45,472 nucleotides of DNA from Clostridia bacterium (GCA_017518705.1 JAFWUC010000063.1:1-45472); one strand, 5' to 3'; positions 33,304 through 41,058 are shown, counted from the stretch's first letter. Numbers and translations are program-made. The notes: generated by a model from the sequence alone, not told the origin.

Positions 33304-33804
33304 TCATTTCGGTATCCGCATGAAATAGTGGGTCTCGTCCTCGCCCGCGCGGCGGGCGCCGTTTTTAAGCATGACCTTCTGGGACGCGATGTTGTCCTTG
33401 TTCACGCGCAGGTATATCTCGTCTTCGGGGACGAGTTTCCTTGCGATCTCCAGCGTCAGCCTGAGCCCTTCGGTGCCGTAACCTTTTCCGCGCTCATCCC
33501 TGCGGATGCTGTAGCCGATGTGGCCCGCGCCGTTTTTGAGCGCTTCGGTAAGGCGGTGCCGTATGCGGAACTCGCCGACCAGCTTGTCCCCGTCCCACAG
33601 GTAATAGTACGTTTCCGGCACGAACCAGTCCGGCATGTCAACCGGATGCTCATAAGAAATGAGCTTCGGCAGCACTTTTTCCGTGTATTCCTCAAATGAC
33701 ACGCCGTGATGGGGGTTCGTGAGCCCGTTATCGTCTTTGGGCAGGGCGGTAGTGTATTTCCATTCGTCAAACGCGTCATTCAGGTTGATCTTTCGCAGTT
33801 CCAT
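33304..33804 (-). CDS. GNAT acetyltransferase, RimJ/RimL type
   Basis: A 166-residue acetyltransferase (Acetyltransf_3). Motif A is IGYSIRRDERGKGYGTEGLRLTLEIARKL, and NKDNIASQKVMLKNGARRAGE is motif B. The EFRIRHRLTEAL element before motif A is typical for this subgroup. The start is MELRKINL at 33804; an upstream in-frame ATG at 33828 would overlap the TIGR04076 stop. Substrate unknown. Preceded on the same strand by the TIGR04076 gene with 20 bases between. Confidence 0.87.
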   Translation of the reverse strand: MELRKINLNDAFDEWKYTTALPKDDNGLTNPHHGVSFEEYTEKVLPKLISYEHPVDMPDWFVPETYYYLWDGDKLVGEFRIRHRLTEALKNGAGHIGYSIRRDERGKGYGTEGLRLTLEIARKLVPEDEIYLRVNKDNIASQKVMLKNGARRAGEDETHYFMRIPK

Positions 33805-33824
33805 ACAAACCTCTAAACCGGGTA

Positions 33825-34091
33825 TCACCTGTCCCCGCCGTCTTCCGGCAGGAGCTCCCCGCGGACGACCACCCTGCCGCCGTCGGGGCAGCGTGCTTCA
33901 AAGCTTTTCGATTTTGTGTTCCCCAAGTCCAGTTCCGCGCCATTTTGCAGCGCGAAAACGTAAGGATAGGCCGCGTTCCACAGTTCGTGGCACAGGGGAG
34001 GGCACAGGGCCTCCACGACGAAAACGTCGCCCTGCCTGTGGTAACCGCTCCTGCACTCGCTGTGGGTCACGGTCAGTTTGACTTTTGCCAT
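33825..34091 (-). CDS. TIGR04076-family small cysteine-containing protein
   Basis: A protein of 88 residues recognised from the TIGR04076 family by VKLTVTHSECRSGYHRQGDVF, LCPPLCHELWNAAYPYVFALQNGAEL and ARCPDGGRVVVRGEL. Conserved cysteines at about residues 13, 30, 34 and 68 may bind metal, but the family has no assigned function. Full length. It is often found in accessory Clostridia gene clusters. It starts 15 bases after the stop of the small gene upstream, so the two are cotranscribed. Confidence 0.85.
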   Translation of the reverse strand: MAKVKLTVTHSECRSGYHRQGDVFVVEALCPPLCHELWNAAYPYVFALQNGAELDLGNTKSKSFEARCPDGGRVVVRGELLPEDGGDR

Positions 34092-34106
34092 ACCCGTCCC
34101 CGCTTC

Positions 34107-34328
34107 CTAATACTCGGTCGGCAGGTCTTTCACCTTGTACTGCTTCCTGAAGCGCTCCTCGTCTTCGGGGGAGAGGATCAGCATCACCTCGGTGAAACGC
34201 CCGTCCTTTTTGTTCCTGAAGCCCGCCACCTTTTCGCCCGTGCAGATGGAGGCGCGTATTGCGGGATACTGGGTCTCGGGGTCGTAACCGGTGACCCGCT
34301 CGGGCGGCGTCTTTTTGTGAAAAAACAT
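34107..34328 (-). CDS. Small conserved hypothetical protein
   Basis: A 73-residue soluble protein (MFFHKKTPPERVTGYDPE...). It has one SICTGE cysteine motif, a GFRNKKDGRFTEVMLI strand pair and a charged helical tail (SPEDEERFRKQYKVKD). I recall similar small proteins in Clostridia, but no function is known to me. Tight spacing to the TIGR04076 gene (15 bases) and to GrpB (9 bases) supports it as a real gene in the operon. Confidence 0.75.
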   Translation of the reverse strand: MFFHKKTPPERVTGYDPETQYPAIRASICTGEKVAGFRNKKDGRFTEVMLILSPEDEERFRKQYKVKDLPTEY

Positions 34329-34337
34329 GGCTTAACC

Positions 34338-34880
34338 TCACTTGCGGTCTGCTGCGGGCGAAAGCGCCTGCAGCCCAAGTCCTGCGTATATTTTTTCTAT
34401 GAAGGGGGATTTGTACGCTATGTAAGCGTCAATGTCGTAAGGGAACAGTTCCGCGGCTTCCCGCTTTACGCGGCTGTACTCGCCAATCGCCTCGGGATGG
34501 GCGCGCAGGTAGTCCCTGAAGGCGAGGTGGCGCTTAAGCTCACTTGAATCCTCCGCGCACACGTACAGGTGGTGCGTCATAAGGTGCGTTTTGCCCTCGC
34601 AGGCGAAGGCTTCCCTCCCGGGGATGCCAAGGTCGCCCTCGTGCCGGTAGCCGATTTTGCCGAGCGCCCGTACGGCTTCGCCCAGCAGGGAGCGGTCTTC
34701 TATCACCGCGTCTATGTCGATTATCGGCTTTGCCCACAGGCCCGGCACGGAGGTGCTGCCCACGTGCTCTATGCGCTTTGCCAGGCCGCCCAGCGCGGCA
34801 ACAAGCTCCGCTTCTATGGCCCTGAAGGCCTGCGCCCAGTTAGGGTCGTAGGGCAGCACGACCACATGCTTCGTGACCAT
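34338..34880 (-). CDS. GrpB-family protein (UPF0157)
   Basis: A 180-residue member of the GrpB/UPF0157 family, which has a nucleotidyltransferase-like fold. The signature is VVVLPYDPNWAQAFRAIEAEL at the start, RIEHVGSTSVPGLWAKPIIDIDAVI (residues about 36-60), and HHLYVCAEDSSELKRHLAFRDYLRAHP. Function is not established. Length is normal. Its ATG at 34880 follows directly after the stop of the double GNAT gene upstream, so translation is coupled. Confidence 0.9.
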   Translation of the reverse strand: MVTKHVVVLPYDPNWAQAFRAIEAELVAALGGLAKRIEHVGSTSVPGLWAKPIIDIDAVIEDRSLLGEAVRALGKIGYRHEGDLGIPGREAFACEGKTHLMTHHLYVCAEDSSELKRHLAFRDYLRAHPEAIGEYSRVKREAAELFPYDIDAYIAYKSPFIEKIYAGLGLQALSPAADRK

Positions 34881-35864
34881 TCAGTCCCTCCCAGAATCCG
34901 GCTGCCTGATAAGCACCATCCGCCTTTCGGTGACGGGGGAGCCTATGAGCAGCGTCTTCTCGGCGCCGTCAAAACGGAAGCCGCACTTTTCGTAAAAGCG
35001 TTCGGCGCGGCGGTTGCCCTTAAGCACCCACAGCGCGACCTTCTTTTGGTCCAGCATCGAGAGCGCCCTGTCCATGAGCAGCCGCCCCGCGCCGGTGCCG
35101 TAATACTCCTTAAGCACGTAGATCGCGATTATCTCCCCGGCGTCCTCAAGGTCATCCCCGCGGTATCTGCCGTAGGCGGAGAAGCCGACGACCTTGCCGC
35201 CGTCTTTCGCGATAAAAACGTTGTCCGGCCACCTGCGGGCGATCTCTTCGCACTGTTCCAGCGTCAGCGCGTCAAGGAAGCTCTGGTCGATCAGGCCCTT
35301 GTACGCCTCCTGCCAGGACTGCCAGTTCACGTACGCCTTGCCCTTTATATCCGCGTCCTTCTCCATCTTCCCGATCTCGAATGTCATTTCGTCAGGCTCC
35401 TTCAGCGTTTTTCTGAGCAGCACGCTGTGTTCGCTGCGGGAGACTTCTGTGAAGCCGTGTCTCAGGAACAGGCCGACGGAAGGGTTGTCCAAAGCGATCT
35501 CGTCGTACATTACGGATACGCCGTTTTCACTGGCGGCGGCGCACAACAGCTCCAGGCCGCTGCTGCCGCAGCCCCTGCCCCGGAATGGCGCGTAAACGAT
35601 CACGTCCGCCATGAAGCCGGGGATGTCCCCGTCCCAGTGGTAGGCGACTTCGCCCACGAAAGCGCCGTTTTCGTCTTTCAGGTACCTGTAAAAGCGTTTG
35701 CCGTCCGGGCAGGCAACCCACTTTTCATACCAGGGTGCCCAGTTTTCCTCGGGAAAGGGGATGGTGCCGCCCCAGGCGCGGTTGTAGGCCATGGTGGCTT
35801 CGTCAGCAAGCAGCTTTTGCCGGAACCACAGGTCCTTAAGTTCGGGAAGATAAAGAGAGAGCAT
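34881..35864 (-). CDS. Fused double GNAT acetyltransferase
   Basis: A 327-residue protein with two GNAT domains. The first (about residues 1-155) is aligned with IVYAPFRGRGCGSSGLELLCAAASENGV and NPSVGLFLRHGFTEVSR. The second (about 165-325) has IIAIYVLKEYYGTGAGRLLMDRALSML and NRRAERFYEKCGFRFDGAEK, with the QEAYKGLIDQSFLDAL substrate-side element common in Bacillota GNATs. This is a second, independent double-GNAT fusion in the same run; the halves are not close copies of those in the gene at 32152. Substrates unknown. Confidence 0.86.
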   Translation of the reverse strand: MLSLYLPELKDLWFRQKLLADEATMAYNRAWGGTIPFPEENWAPWYEKWVACPDGKRFYRYLKDENGAFVGEVAYHWDGDIPGFMADVIVYAPFRGRGCGSSGLELLCAAASENGVSVMYDEIALDNPSVGLFLRHGFTEVSRSEHSVLLRKTLKEPDEMTFEIGKMEKDADIKGKAYVNWQSWQEAYKGLIDQSFLDALTLEQCEEIARRWPDNVFIAKDGGKVVGFSAYGRYRGDDLEDAGEIIAIYVLKEYYGTGAGRLLMDRALSMLDQKKVALWVLKGNRRAERFYEKCGFRFDGAEKTLLIGSPVTERRMVLIRQPDSGRD

Positions 35865-35879
35865 GTGTCACCGTCCGTG

Positions 35880-36233
35880 TCAGTTTCGCGGGTCTTCCTT
35901 AAGGGAACGGGCGCTGCCGGCGGGTCTTTTCCGGCTTTCGGGCAGTTCGGGATACATGGCCGTGAACAGCCGTTTAAGGAATTCCCGGCTGTCCACGTTG
36001 TCTACCAGCAGCATGGGCTTCGCGCCTTCGTAGGGCAGCTCTTCCTCCGCTTCGGGCATGAGCTCCCGGGCGGCTTTCACGGGCTTAACCAGCAGGCGGT
36101 CGTCGTATATGCCGCCCGCGATCCTGCCTTTATAGTAGATTATGAACTCGCCCATCATGCCCCGCCAGGAGATGTCATCAAGCTCCGAGAGCTGTTCGAG
36201 TATAAAGTCAAGGTATGCTTTATCAGACGCCAT
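35880..36233 (-). CDS. TfoX N-terminal domain protein
   Basis: A 117-residue protein holding only the TfoX_N domain (PF04993). Elements are YLDFILEQLSELDDISWRGMMGEFIIYYKGRIAGGIYDDRLLVKPV and YEGAKPMLLVDNVD. TfoX regulates competence in Proteobacteria, but these short stand-alone relatives in Bacillota have no proven role. The C-terminal tail (KRPAGSARSLKEDPRN) is variable. Spaced 15 bases from the double GNAT downstream and 13 from the ICMT-like gene upstream. Confidence 0.88.
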   Translation of the reverse strand: MASDKAYLDFILEQLSELDDISWRGMMGEFIIYYKGRIAGGIYDDRLLVKPVKAARELMPEAEEELPYEGAKPMLLVDNVDSREFLKRLFTAMYPELPESRKRPAGSARSLKEDPRN

Positions 36234-36246
36234 GTCCGCCTCCTTT

Positions 36247-36918
36247 CTACCACACGAAGGGGATCAGGCGGTGCCTGACCTTCCGCATATACTCCGTGTA
36301 GCCCGTAAGCCCCGTTTTAAGCACCTGTTCCTCGTTAAGGATGCGTTTTACGATTATGGGGATGTAAGCAAGCATGATAACGAAGGAGATGAGCGAACCA
36401 AGCACCAGGGGCATGGACAGAAACATCGCGAGCGTGCTCATGTACATGGGGTGGCGCACGATGCCGTACAGCCCCGTGTCGATCACCTTCTGGTTTTCCT
36501 GCACCTCCACCGTGCGGGAGAGGTACGCGTTCTCCCTGAGCACTTCGGCGTACAGCGCGTATCCCGCCAGGAACACGCCTGCCGCCGCCCACTTTACCCA
36601 GCCGGGCAGCGCTGTCCATCCGAAGCGGAAATCCAGCCCCGCCAGCACGAACGCCGCCATGAACATAAGGCCGCTCAAAAGCACCACCGTCTTCTGTTCG
36701 CTCTGTTCTTCCTTCGCGCTTAAGCGCTTCCTGAGCAGTTCGGGGCTCTTTTTCAGCATAATCAGTCCCGCAAGGCACATGGGCACGAAGAGTATCCCGA
36801 TCAGCAGCCATGCCCCGGGGTATTTTAGGGTACCTGCGGGCACGAACAGAAGTATGCCTACGATCGCGAGCCCCGCCAGGAAGCCTGCGAGCGCCTTTGT
36901 CAGCAGTTTTTTGTCCAT
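36247..36918 (-). CDS. Isoprenylcysteine carboxyl methyltransferase-like membrane protein
   Basis: A 223-residue membrane protein with about five hydrophobic helices. The C-terminal signature GLYGIVRHPMYMSTLAMFLSMPL (residues about 148-170) and the RILNEEQVLKTGLTGYTEYMRKVRHRLIPFVW end are those of the ICMT/PEMT family (SAM-dependent methyltransferases in the membrane). Bacterial members methylate unknown, probably lipid or isoprenoid, substrates. The ATG at 36918 follows closely after the stop of the YoaP-like gene upstream. Confidence 0.88.
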   Translation of the reverse strand: MDKKLLTKALAGFLAGLAIVGILLFVPAGTLKYPGAWLLIGILFVPMCLAGLIMLKKSPELLRKRLSAKEEQSEQKTVVLLSGLMFMAAFVLAGLDFRFGWTALPGWVKWAAAGVFLAGYALYAEVLRENAYLSRTVEVQENQKVIDTGLYGIVRHPMYMSTLAMFLSMPLVLGSLISFVIMLAYIPIIVKRILNEEQVLKTGLTGYTEYMRKVRHRLIPFVW

Positions 36919-36919
36919 A

Positions 36920-37672
36920 TCATTCGGCCTCCCCGGCCAGTTTAAGGAATTTAGCCGTGTTCATCTGCTCGTTGGTCAGGTACCTGCCGTCCCTGAACAG
37001 CGCGTAGGTGGTTATGGGAGTGGGCGCGCTCTGCGCCTGGGACAGGGACGTGATATGCACCGCCTTGAACGGTATGCTGCGCTCCTTCGCCGCCTGTTCG
37101 ACCAAGGGCACGTATTTGGCGTTGAAGGGGCACTGACTCGTGTAGTAAAGCACGTAGCCGCTTTCGTCCGTGCGGGGGTGTTTGGCGCAGGGCCTGAACC
37201 CGGGTTTGTCCGCGTCCGCGCGGAAGGGGAGATACCACAGCTGTATGCCGTTGTCCGCCTCGTCGCACACGGTGAAGCCCTTGTGTTTCAGGTACCTGGG
37301 GTCGGCCAGGAAGGGCAGTTTTTTTGCAGCGCCGAGTATGCACAGGCCTTTTCTGCCCTGCGATCTGCTGTCCTCGGCGCAGGCAGAAAGCAGGTCGCTC
37401 GAGTAGCCGTGCCCCTTTAATGAGCCGCTCACCCACAGGCAGTCGATGTAGGTGTAGCCCTCAGCGTCTATGGGGACCCAGGCGTTTTCGGCGGGTATGT
37501 ACTCGATAAAGCACTTGCCCCGCTGGGTGCTTTTAAGGAACACCAGGCCCTCGTCAAGGCGCGCTTTGAGCCAGGCTTTCTTGGACGCGACCTGTATGTC
37601 GTTATTGCCGGAGATGGCGCAGCAGATGTGCTCGCTTTCGATGTTTTCCTTCGTGAGTTTAATGTATTCCAT
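36920..37672 (-). CDS. YoaP-like GNAT acetyltransferase
   Basis: A 250-residue protein with an N-terminal GNAT-like domain (YIDCLWVSGSLKGHGYSSDLLSACAEDSRSQGRKG, residues about 74-108, where the acetyl-CoA loop reads KGHGYSSDLL). A C-terminal YoaP domain follows (VLYYTSQCPFNAKYVPLVEQAAKERSIPFKAVHI, about 173-206), which looks thioredoxin-like at its YYTSQCPF opening with one cysteine. B. subtilis YoaP has the same two-part form; the function is unknown. Methionine at 37672 lacks a strong ribosome site and is close after proC (12 bases), suggesting coupling. Confidence 0.85.
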   Translation of the reverse strand: MEYIKLTKENIESEHICCAISGNNDIQVASKKAWLKARLDEGLVFLKSTQRGKCFIEYIPAENAWVPIDAEGYTYIDCLWVSGSLKGHGYSSDLLSACAEDSRSQGRKGLCILGAAKKLPFLADPRYLKHKGFTVCDEADNGIQLWYLPFRADADKPGFRPCAKHPRTDESGYVLYYTSQCPFNAKYVPLVEQAAKERSIPFKAVHITSLSQAQSAPTPITTYALFRDGRYLTNEQMNTAKFLKLAGEAE

Positions 37673-37684
37673 ACCGCTTATCCG

Positions 37685-38494
37685 TTATTTGGAGGGATTC
37701 AGTTCCTTTATCCTCTTGAGCGCCGAAGAGAAGCAGTACTCCATCGAGGTGCCGATGCCGGAGCATTTAAGGGCGTTCACGCCCGCCTCGGTGACTCCGC
37801 CCTTGGTGCTGATCTTGTCTATCAGCGCTTCCAGGCTCATGTTCCCGTCGCCGGTCATGTCAAGGGCGTTTTCGAACATGCGGCGCATCAGCTCCTCGCT
37901 CTGCGCTTTATCTCCCAGCAGGTGCAGGCAGGCGTCGCGGTACTGCTGCATGAAAAACGCCGCGAAGGCGGGCCCGCTGCCCGCGCACACGGTGATCACG
38001 TCCAGCTTTTCCTCGGACACGCGGATCAGGTAGCCCAGCTTTCTGAACAGCGCCCCTGCCTTGTCCATTGCGGGGATGTCCCCCTCGTAGCACACGCCTA
38101 TCACGCCGTTGAGTTTCGCGATAGCGAGGTTCGGCATCATGCGCACGACGCTTACGCCGTCCGGATCGCCTCCCAGCATCCTGCGGGTGTCGCTTAGGCT
38201 AACGCCCGCCATAAAGCTGACGATGAGTTTGCCTTTCAGGTCGAGCTGCCCGATCTCGCCCAGCACTTCCGGGGCGTTCTGGGGCTTGACGGCGATCACG
38301 ATCATGTCTGCCCGGGACACCAGGTCCCGCTTGCTGAACGCCACCCGCAGGGCGGGAAACGCGTCATTGACCGCCTGGATGCTCTGTATGGTGCGGGCGT
38401 TTACGATCATGTCCGCCTGCTTTACGCCGCTGTTGATAAGGCCTTCTATAAAGGCTCTGCCCATGTGTCCCAGCCCGATTACGCCTATGTTCAT
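37685..38494 (-). CDS. proC: Pyrroline-5-carboxylate reductase
   Basis: A 269-residue NAD(P)H-dependent enzyme that reduces pyrroline-5-carboxylate to proline. The Rossmann motif is MNIGVIGLGHMGRAFIEGLI; further features are VIAVKPQNAPEVL, VVRMMPNLAIAKLNGVIG, CAGSGPAFAAFFMQQYRDA and the C-terminal signature KISTKGGVTEAGVNAL. Normal length. It stands in an unusual setting, without other proline genes, inside a run of acetyltransferases. The family also includes broader imine reductases, so the role may not be proline synthesis. Confidence 0.9.
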   Translation of the reverse strand: MNIGVIGLGHMGRAFIEGLINSGVKQADMIVNARTIQSIQAVNDAFPALRVAFSKRDLVSRADMIVIAVKPQNAPEVLGEIGQLDLKGKLIVSFMAGVSLSDTRRMLGGDPDGVSVVRMMPNLAIAKLNGVIGVCYEGDIPAMDKAGALFRKLGYLIRVSEEKLDVITVCAGSGPAFAAFFMQQYRDACLHLLGDKAQSEELMRRMFENALDMTGDGNMSLEALIDKISTKGGVTEAGVNALKCSGIGTSMEYCFSSALKRIKELNPSK

Positions 38495-38506
38495 ACTGTC
38501 CCTCCG

Positions 38507-39475
38507 TCAGCCTATTATGTGTTCTATCGTTTCGACCAGTTGGGTCAGCCCTGCCTTGTCCGCTTCGGTGAAGCGCGCGGGAAGGGGGCTGTCTATGTCA
38601 AGCACGCCGATCACTTCGCCGCCCGCGTGTATCGGCACCACGATCTCGGACCGGGAGGCGCTGTCGCAGGCGATGTGCCCGGGGAAAAGGTGCACGTCGG
38701 GCACCAGCTGCGTTTTGTCCTCTTTCCAGGCGGTGCCGCACACGCCCCTGCCTTTGTTTATCTTCACGCACGCGACCTTGCCCTGGAAGGGCCTGAGCAG
38801 AAGGCATTCGCCTTTGACCAGGTAAAACCCCGCCCAGTTCACGTCCGCCATGGACTCGTACAGCAGCGCCGACACGTTGGCCATCACCGGGATCGGGTCG
38901 CGGGATTCTTCCGCCAGCGCCCTGACCTGCTCAGAAATAAGCCTGTAATCCGTCATATTGCCTCCCTGTCCGTTTTGATTGGGCTTCGCGAACCGTAATT
39001 CGTCGATGAAGTTCTGTATGCGGCTCGTCACCAGCTCCGTGGTCTTCATGTTCATCAGCTCGTCTTTCGTTACCCATCTGTACGCTGCGGTCTCGCCCTT
39101 CTGAAGCACGATGCTGTCTTTGGGCAGGTCGGTCTCGCACAGGAACTCGGCGTATATGGTGCCGTGTCCGGGCATTACCACGCGGCCCAGGTCCTTAAGG
39201 CGCTCGGCTTTGATGCCCGTTTCCTCACACAGCTCCCGCTTTGCGCCGGTCAGGGCGTCTTCGCCCTGTATGACCGAGCCGCCCGCGCTGGCTTCCCACA
39301 TGCCGCCGAAATGCTTAGCGGGGTCCCTTTGCATGAGCAGGTATTCCCCGTCCGCGTGCCGGACTATGATCTCGCTCACCAGGTGGAACAGCCCGTCCGG
39401 GACTTTTTCGCCCCGCACCAGCGTAACGCCGGAAATGGGTTCTTCCTTTATGTTGTACGCGTCCCAGAGTTCCAT
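38507..39475 (-). CDS. NUDIX hydrolase fused to free methionine-(R)-sulfoxide reductase (GAF)
   Basis: A 322-residue two-domain protein. Residues about 1-165 form a NUDIX hydrolase with the box GGSVIQGEDALTGAKRELCEETGI (G-x5-E-x7-REL-x-EE-x-GI, about 65-88). Residues about 172-322 form a GAF-type fRMsr domain with the family cysteines in KVACVKI, GRGVCGTA and GHIACDSASRSEIVVPI. An internal methionine (MTDYRL, near residue 174) is a plausible start for a separate fRMsr, with a good ribosome site (GGAGGCAATAT) before it, so the second half might also be made alone. A link between oxidised-nucleotide or isopentenyl-type substrates and oxidised methionine is inferred. Confidence 0.85.
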   Translation of the reverse strand: MELWDAYNIKEEPISGVTLVRGEKVPDGLFHLVSEIIVRHADGEYLLMQRDPAKHFGGMWEASAGGSVIQGEDALTGAKRELCEETGIKAERLKDLGRVVMPGHGTIYAEFLCETDLPKDSIVLQKGETAAYRWVTKDELMNMKTTELVTSRIQNFIDELRFAKPNQNGQGGNMTDYRLISEQVRALAEESRDPIPVMANVSALLYESMADVNWAGFYLVKGECLLLRPFQGKVACVKINKGRGVCGTAWKEDKTQLVPDVHLFPGHIACDSASRSEIVVPIHAGGEVIGVLDIDSPLPARFTEADKAGLTQLVETIEHIIG

Positions 39476-39619
39476 TATCTGCCCATCCTTTGTGTTTGAT
39501 ATGATACCGTATTATCTAAACGGTATCCGGTCCGCCGGAATGATATAACGCAAATAAACTATACGATGCGGGGCCGTCAGAATGGCGTGAAATGAGCCGA
39601 CAGGCCCGTTTTGCATGGC

Positions 39620-40144
39620 TTACAGCTCTTTCGACAGGTACAGAAGCAGGTCGTCGTCGTTGACGCAGGGGGCGTACTGCTCGAGCTGCCTGCCTTTGTA
39701 CCACACGCCGCTGCCGTCGGGGACGTAGCCCCGCTTTATGTACATCCTCTGGGCTGGCCCGTAGCCGGAATGCAGGCCCACGGCCAGGCACACCCTGCCC
39801 GCGATCCTGGCGGCTTCGCTTTCGGCGGCGTCCATGAGGCGGCTTGCTATGCCCATTTTGTGCACGTCGAAAAACACGGTCAGGTTGTTTATCTCGGGGT
39901 ATCCCTTGTCCGCGAACGGGCCTGCTTCGGGCCTGAGCAGCAGCGTGCACTGCCCGGACACCCGGCCTTTGTACACGGGGACGAACACGAGGCGGGCGCC
40001 CGCTTCCTGCTCTTTATAGTAGTTTTCGTAAGTTTCGATGCGCGGATGCCAGCCGTAGGACATGTACGTGTCAAACAGTATTTTCGCGTCTTCGGGCAAC
40101 ATGCTGCGCACGGTCAGTTCGCTGTCGGAGAAATATACTTTCAT
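39620..40144 (-). CDS. GNAT-family N-acetyltransferase
   Basis: A 174-residue acetyltransferase. LTVFFDVHKMGIASRLMDAAESEAARIAG contains the acetyl-CoA motif A in a variant form (HKMGIASRLM), and GPAQRMYIKRGYVPDGSGVWYKGRQLE is motif B. The opening EDAKILFDTYMSYGWHPRIETYENYY is typical of a Clostridia subgroup of unknown substrate. GAAAGGACTGCACACC precedes the ATG. A gap of 144 bases separates it from the NUDIX-fRMsr gene; I see nothing definite in that gap. Confidence 0.85.
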   Translation of the reverse strand: MKVYFSDSELTVRSMLPEDAKILFDTYMSYGWHPRIETYENYYKEQEAGARLVFVPVYKGRVSGQCTLLLRPEAGPFADKGYPEINNLTVFFDVHKMGIASRLMDAAESEAARIAGRVCLAVGLHSGYGPAQRMYIKRGYVPDGSGVWYKGRQLEQYAPCVNDDDLLLYLSKEL

Positions 40145-40207
40145 GGTGTGCAGTCCTTTCGGCGGATCGTCCTGCGGTCATAAAGCGCCGGATCTGCGGT
40201 GTTCCTG

Positions 40208-40690
40208 CTAAAGCCGGATGCAGTTCCACGCTTCGGTCAGCCGGTCCAGGTCCCAGGCCGCGTTCGCGGGGCTGGTGGACGGCAGGCAGACCGCTTCCCG
40301 TCCGATCAGCGGCCTTGTGTATTTCAGGTAATACCTGTACGCCGTTTTGCCGTTGACGTATATCCGCTTTATATCCGCCCCGGCGAGTATGAGATCCAGG
40401 TCGTTGACGGTGACGTTCCTGATGCTGGCGTCGGAAGAGCCCTCGATCTCGCAGGCGCCGATCACGTCCCACAGCGCGACACGGTTGCTTAGCAGGAATT
40501 CCTTTTTCTGCGGGACCGTTTGGGGCACTTCCTCGTTAAACACTTTGGCCAGGACCTTCCAGAAGCGGTTCTGCGGATGACCGTAAAAGAACGCGGCCTG
40601 CCTGGACTTCACCGAAGGGAAGCTCCCCAGTATCAGTATCCGGGAGTTTTCGTCAAAAACCGGGGGTATGGGGTGAACGATCTTCTGCAT
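40208..40690 (-). CDS. DNA-deoxyinosine glycosylase (Mug/UDG superfamily)
   Basis: A 160-residue uracil-DNA-glycosylase-superfamily repair enzyme. The motif ILILGSFPSVKSRQAAFFYGHPQNRFWKVL (residues about 18-47) is the glycosylase active-site region of the Mug/hypoxanthine glycosylase group, and CLPSTSPANAAWDLDRL (about 134-150) is the second motif (SPANA). These proteins remove deaminated purines such as hypoxanthine from DNA. Normal length. It follows the decayed acetyltransferase on the same strand and is probably transcribed from the promoter at 40948-40976. Confidence 0.88.
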   Translation of the reverse strand: MQKIVHPIPPVFDENSRILILGSFPSVKSRQAAFFYGHPQNRFWKVLAKVFNEEVPQTVPQKKEFLLSNRVALWDVIGACEIEGSSDASIRNVTVNDLDLILAGADIKRIYVNGKTAYRYYLKYTRPLIGREAVCLPSTSPANAAWDLDRLTEAWNCIRL

Positions 40691-40706
40691 GGTCTGGGAC
40701 GGCTGT

Positions 40707-40914
40707 TTACAGCGCCTTTCTGAAACATATTATCCTGTTGGCTTCTTCGAAGCCCATCGCCAGATGGAACTTCAGGCTGTCGCGGTTGTCAAGCTCGCAG
40801 TCGCCGGCGAATTCGGAGCAGCCCTTCAGGGTCGCCGTCCTCCCACAGCTGTAAGGCAAGAGCGGCGAGCGCTTCCGCGTCCGCCGTTTCGGCTTTTCTG
40901 ATCGTTATATCCAT
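40707..40914 (-). pseudogene. Decayed AAC(6')-like GNAT acetyltransferase
   Basis: Starting at the ATG at 40914, an intact GNAT N-terminus (ITIRKAETADAEALAALALQLW) is followed after about 28 codons by a jump in frame to the conserved C-terminus of AAC(6')-type acetyltransferases (GCSEFAGDCELDNRDS, FHLAMGFEEANRIICF), ending at the stop at 40707. The first frame stops at about 40789. Roughly 70-80 internal codons are missing against the usual about 145 residues, and the two ends are one base out of frame. Both an internal deletion and a frameshift are thus present, so no active enzyme can be made. It sits directly behind a good promoter, first in the long minus-strand run. Confidence 0.75.
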
Positions 40915-40943
40915 ACCTTTTCCCCGCCGGCATATGCTTTATG

Positions 40944-40982
40944 TTCAAGCTTACCACAAGTTTCGGAAATCTTCAAGACAAA
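40944..40982 (-). promoter_or_regulatory. Promoter element for the minus-strand run (repeat copy 1)
   Basis: On the minus strand TTGAAG (40971-40976) and TAAGCT (40948-40953) are separated by 17 bases. The 42-bp segment around it is about 83 percent identical to 45149-45187, which sits before the DUF3795-type gene, so the element is a conserved repeated promoter or regulatory site. Confidence 0.6.
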
Positions 40983-41018
40983 CCGGGCACTTGGCCCGGA
41001 AAACCGCGCGGCAACGGC

Positions 41019-41058
41019 TTGAAGTCGGGCGCGTTTTCAACTAAAATAGTACTATAAT
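41019..41058 (+). promoter_or_regulatory. Promoter of GH106 gene
   Basis: TTGAAG (41019-41024) and TAAAAT (41042-41047) are 17 bases apart. A perfect TATAAT at 41053-41058 lies just downstream without a good -35. The element is divergent from the minus-strand promoter at 40948-40976, about 40 bases away. Confidence 0.55.

Noticed and set aside
34569..36278. 569-codon plus-strand open frame opposite GrpB, GNAT and TfoX genes
   Set aside because: It spans three real genes on the other strand, has low-complexity composition and no motif or ribosome site.
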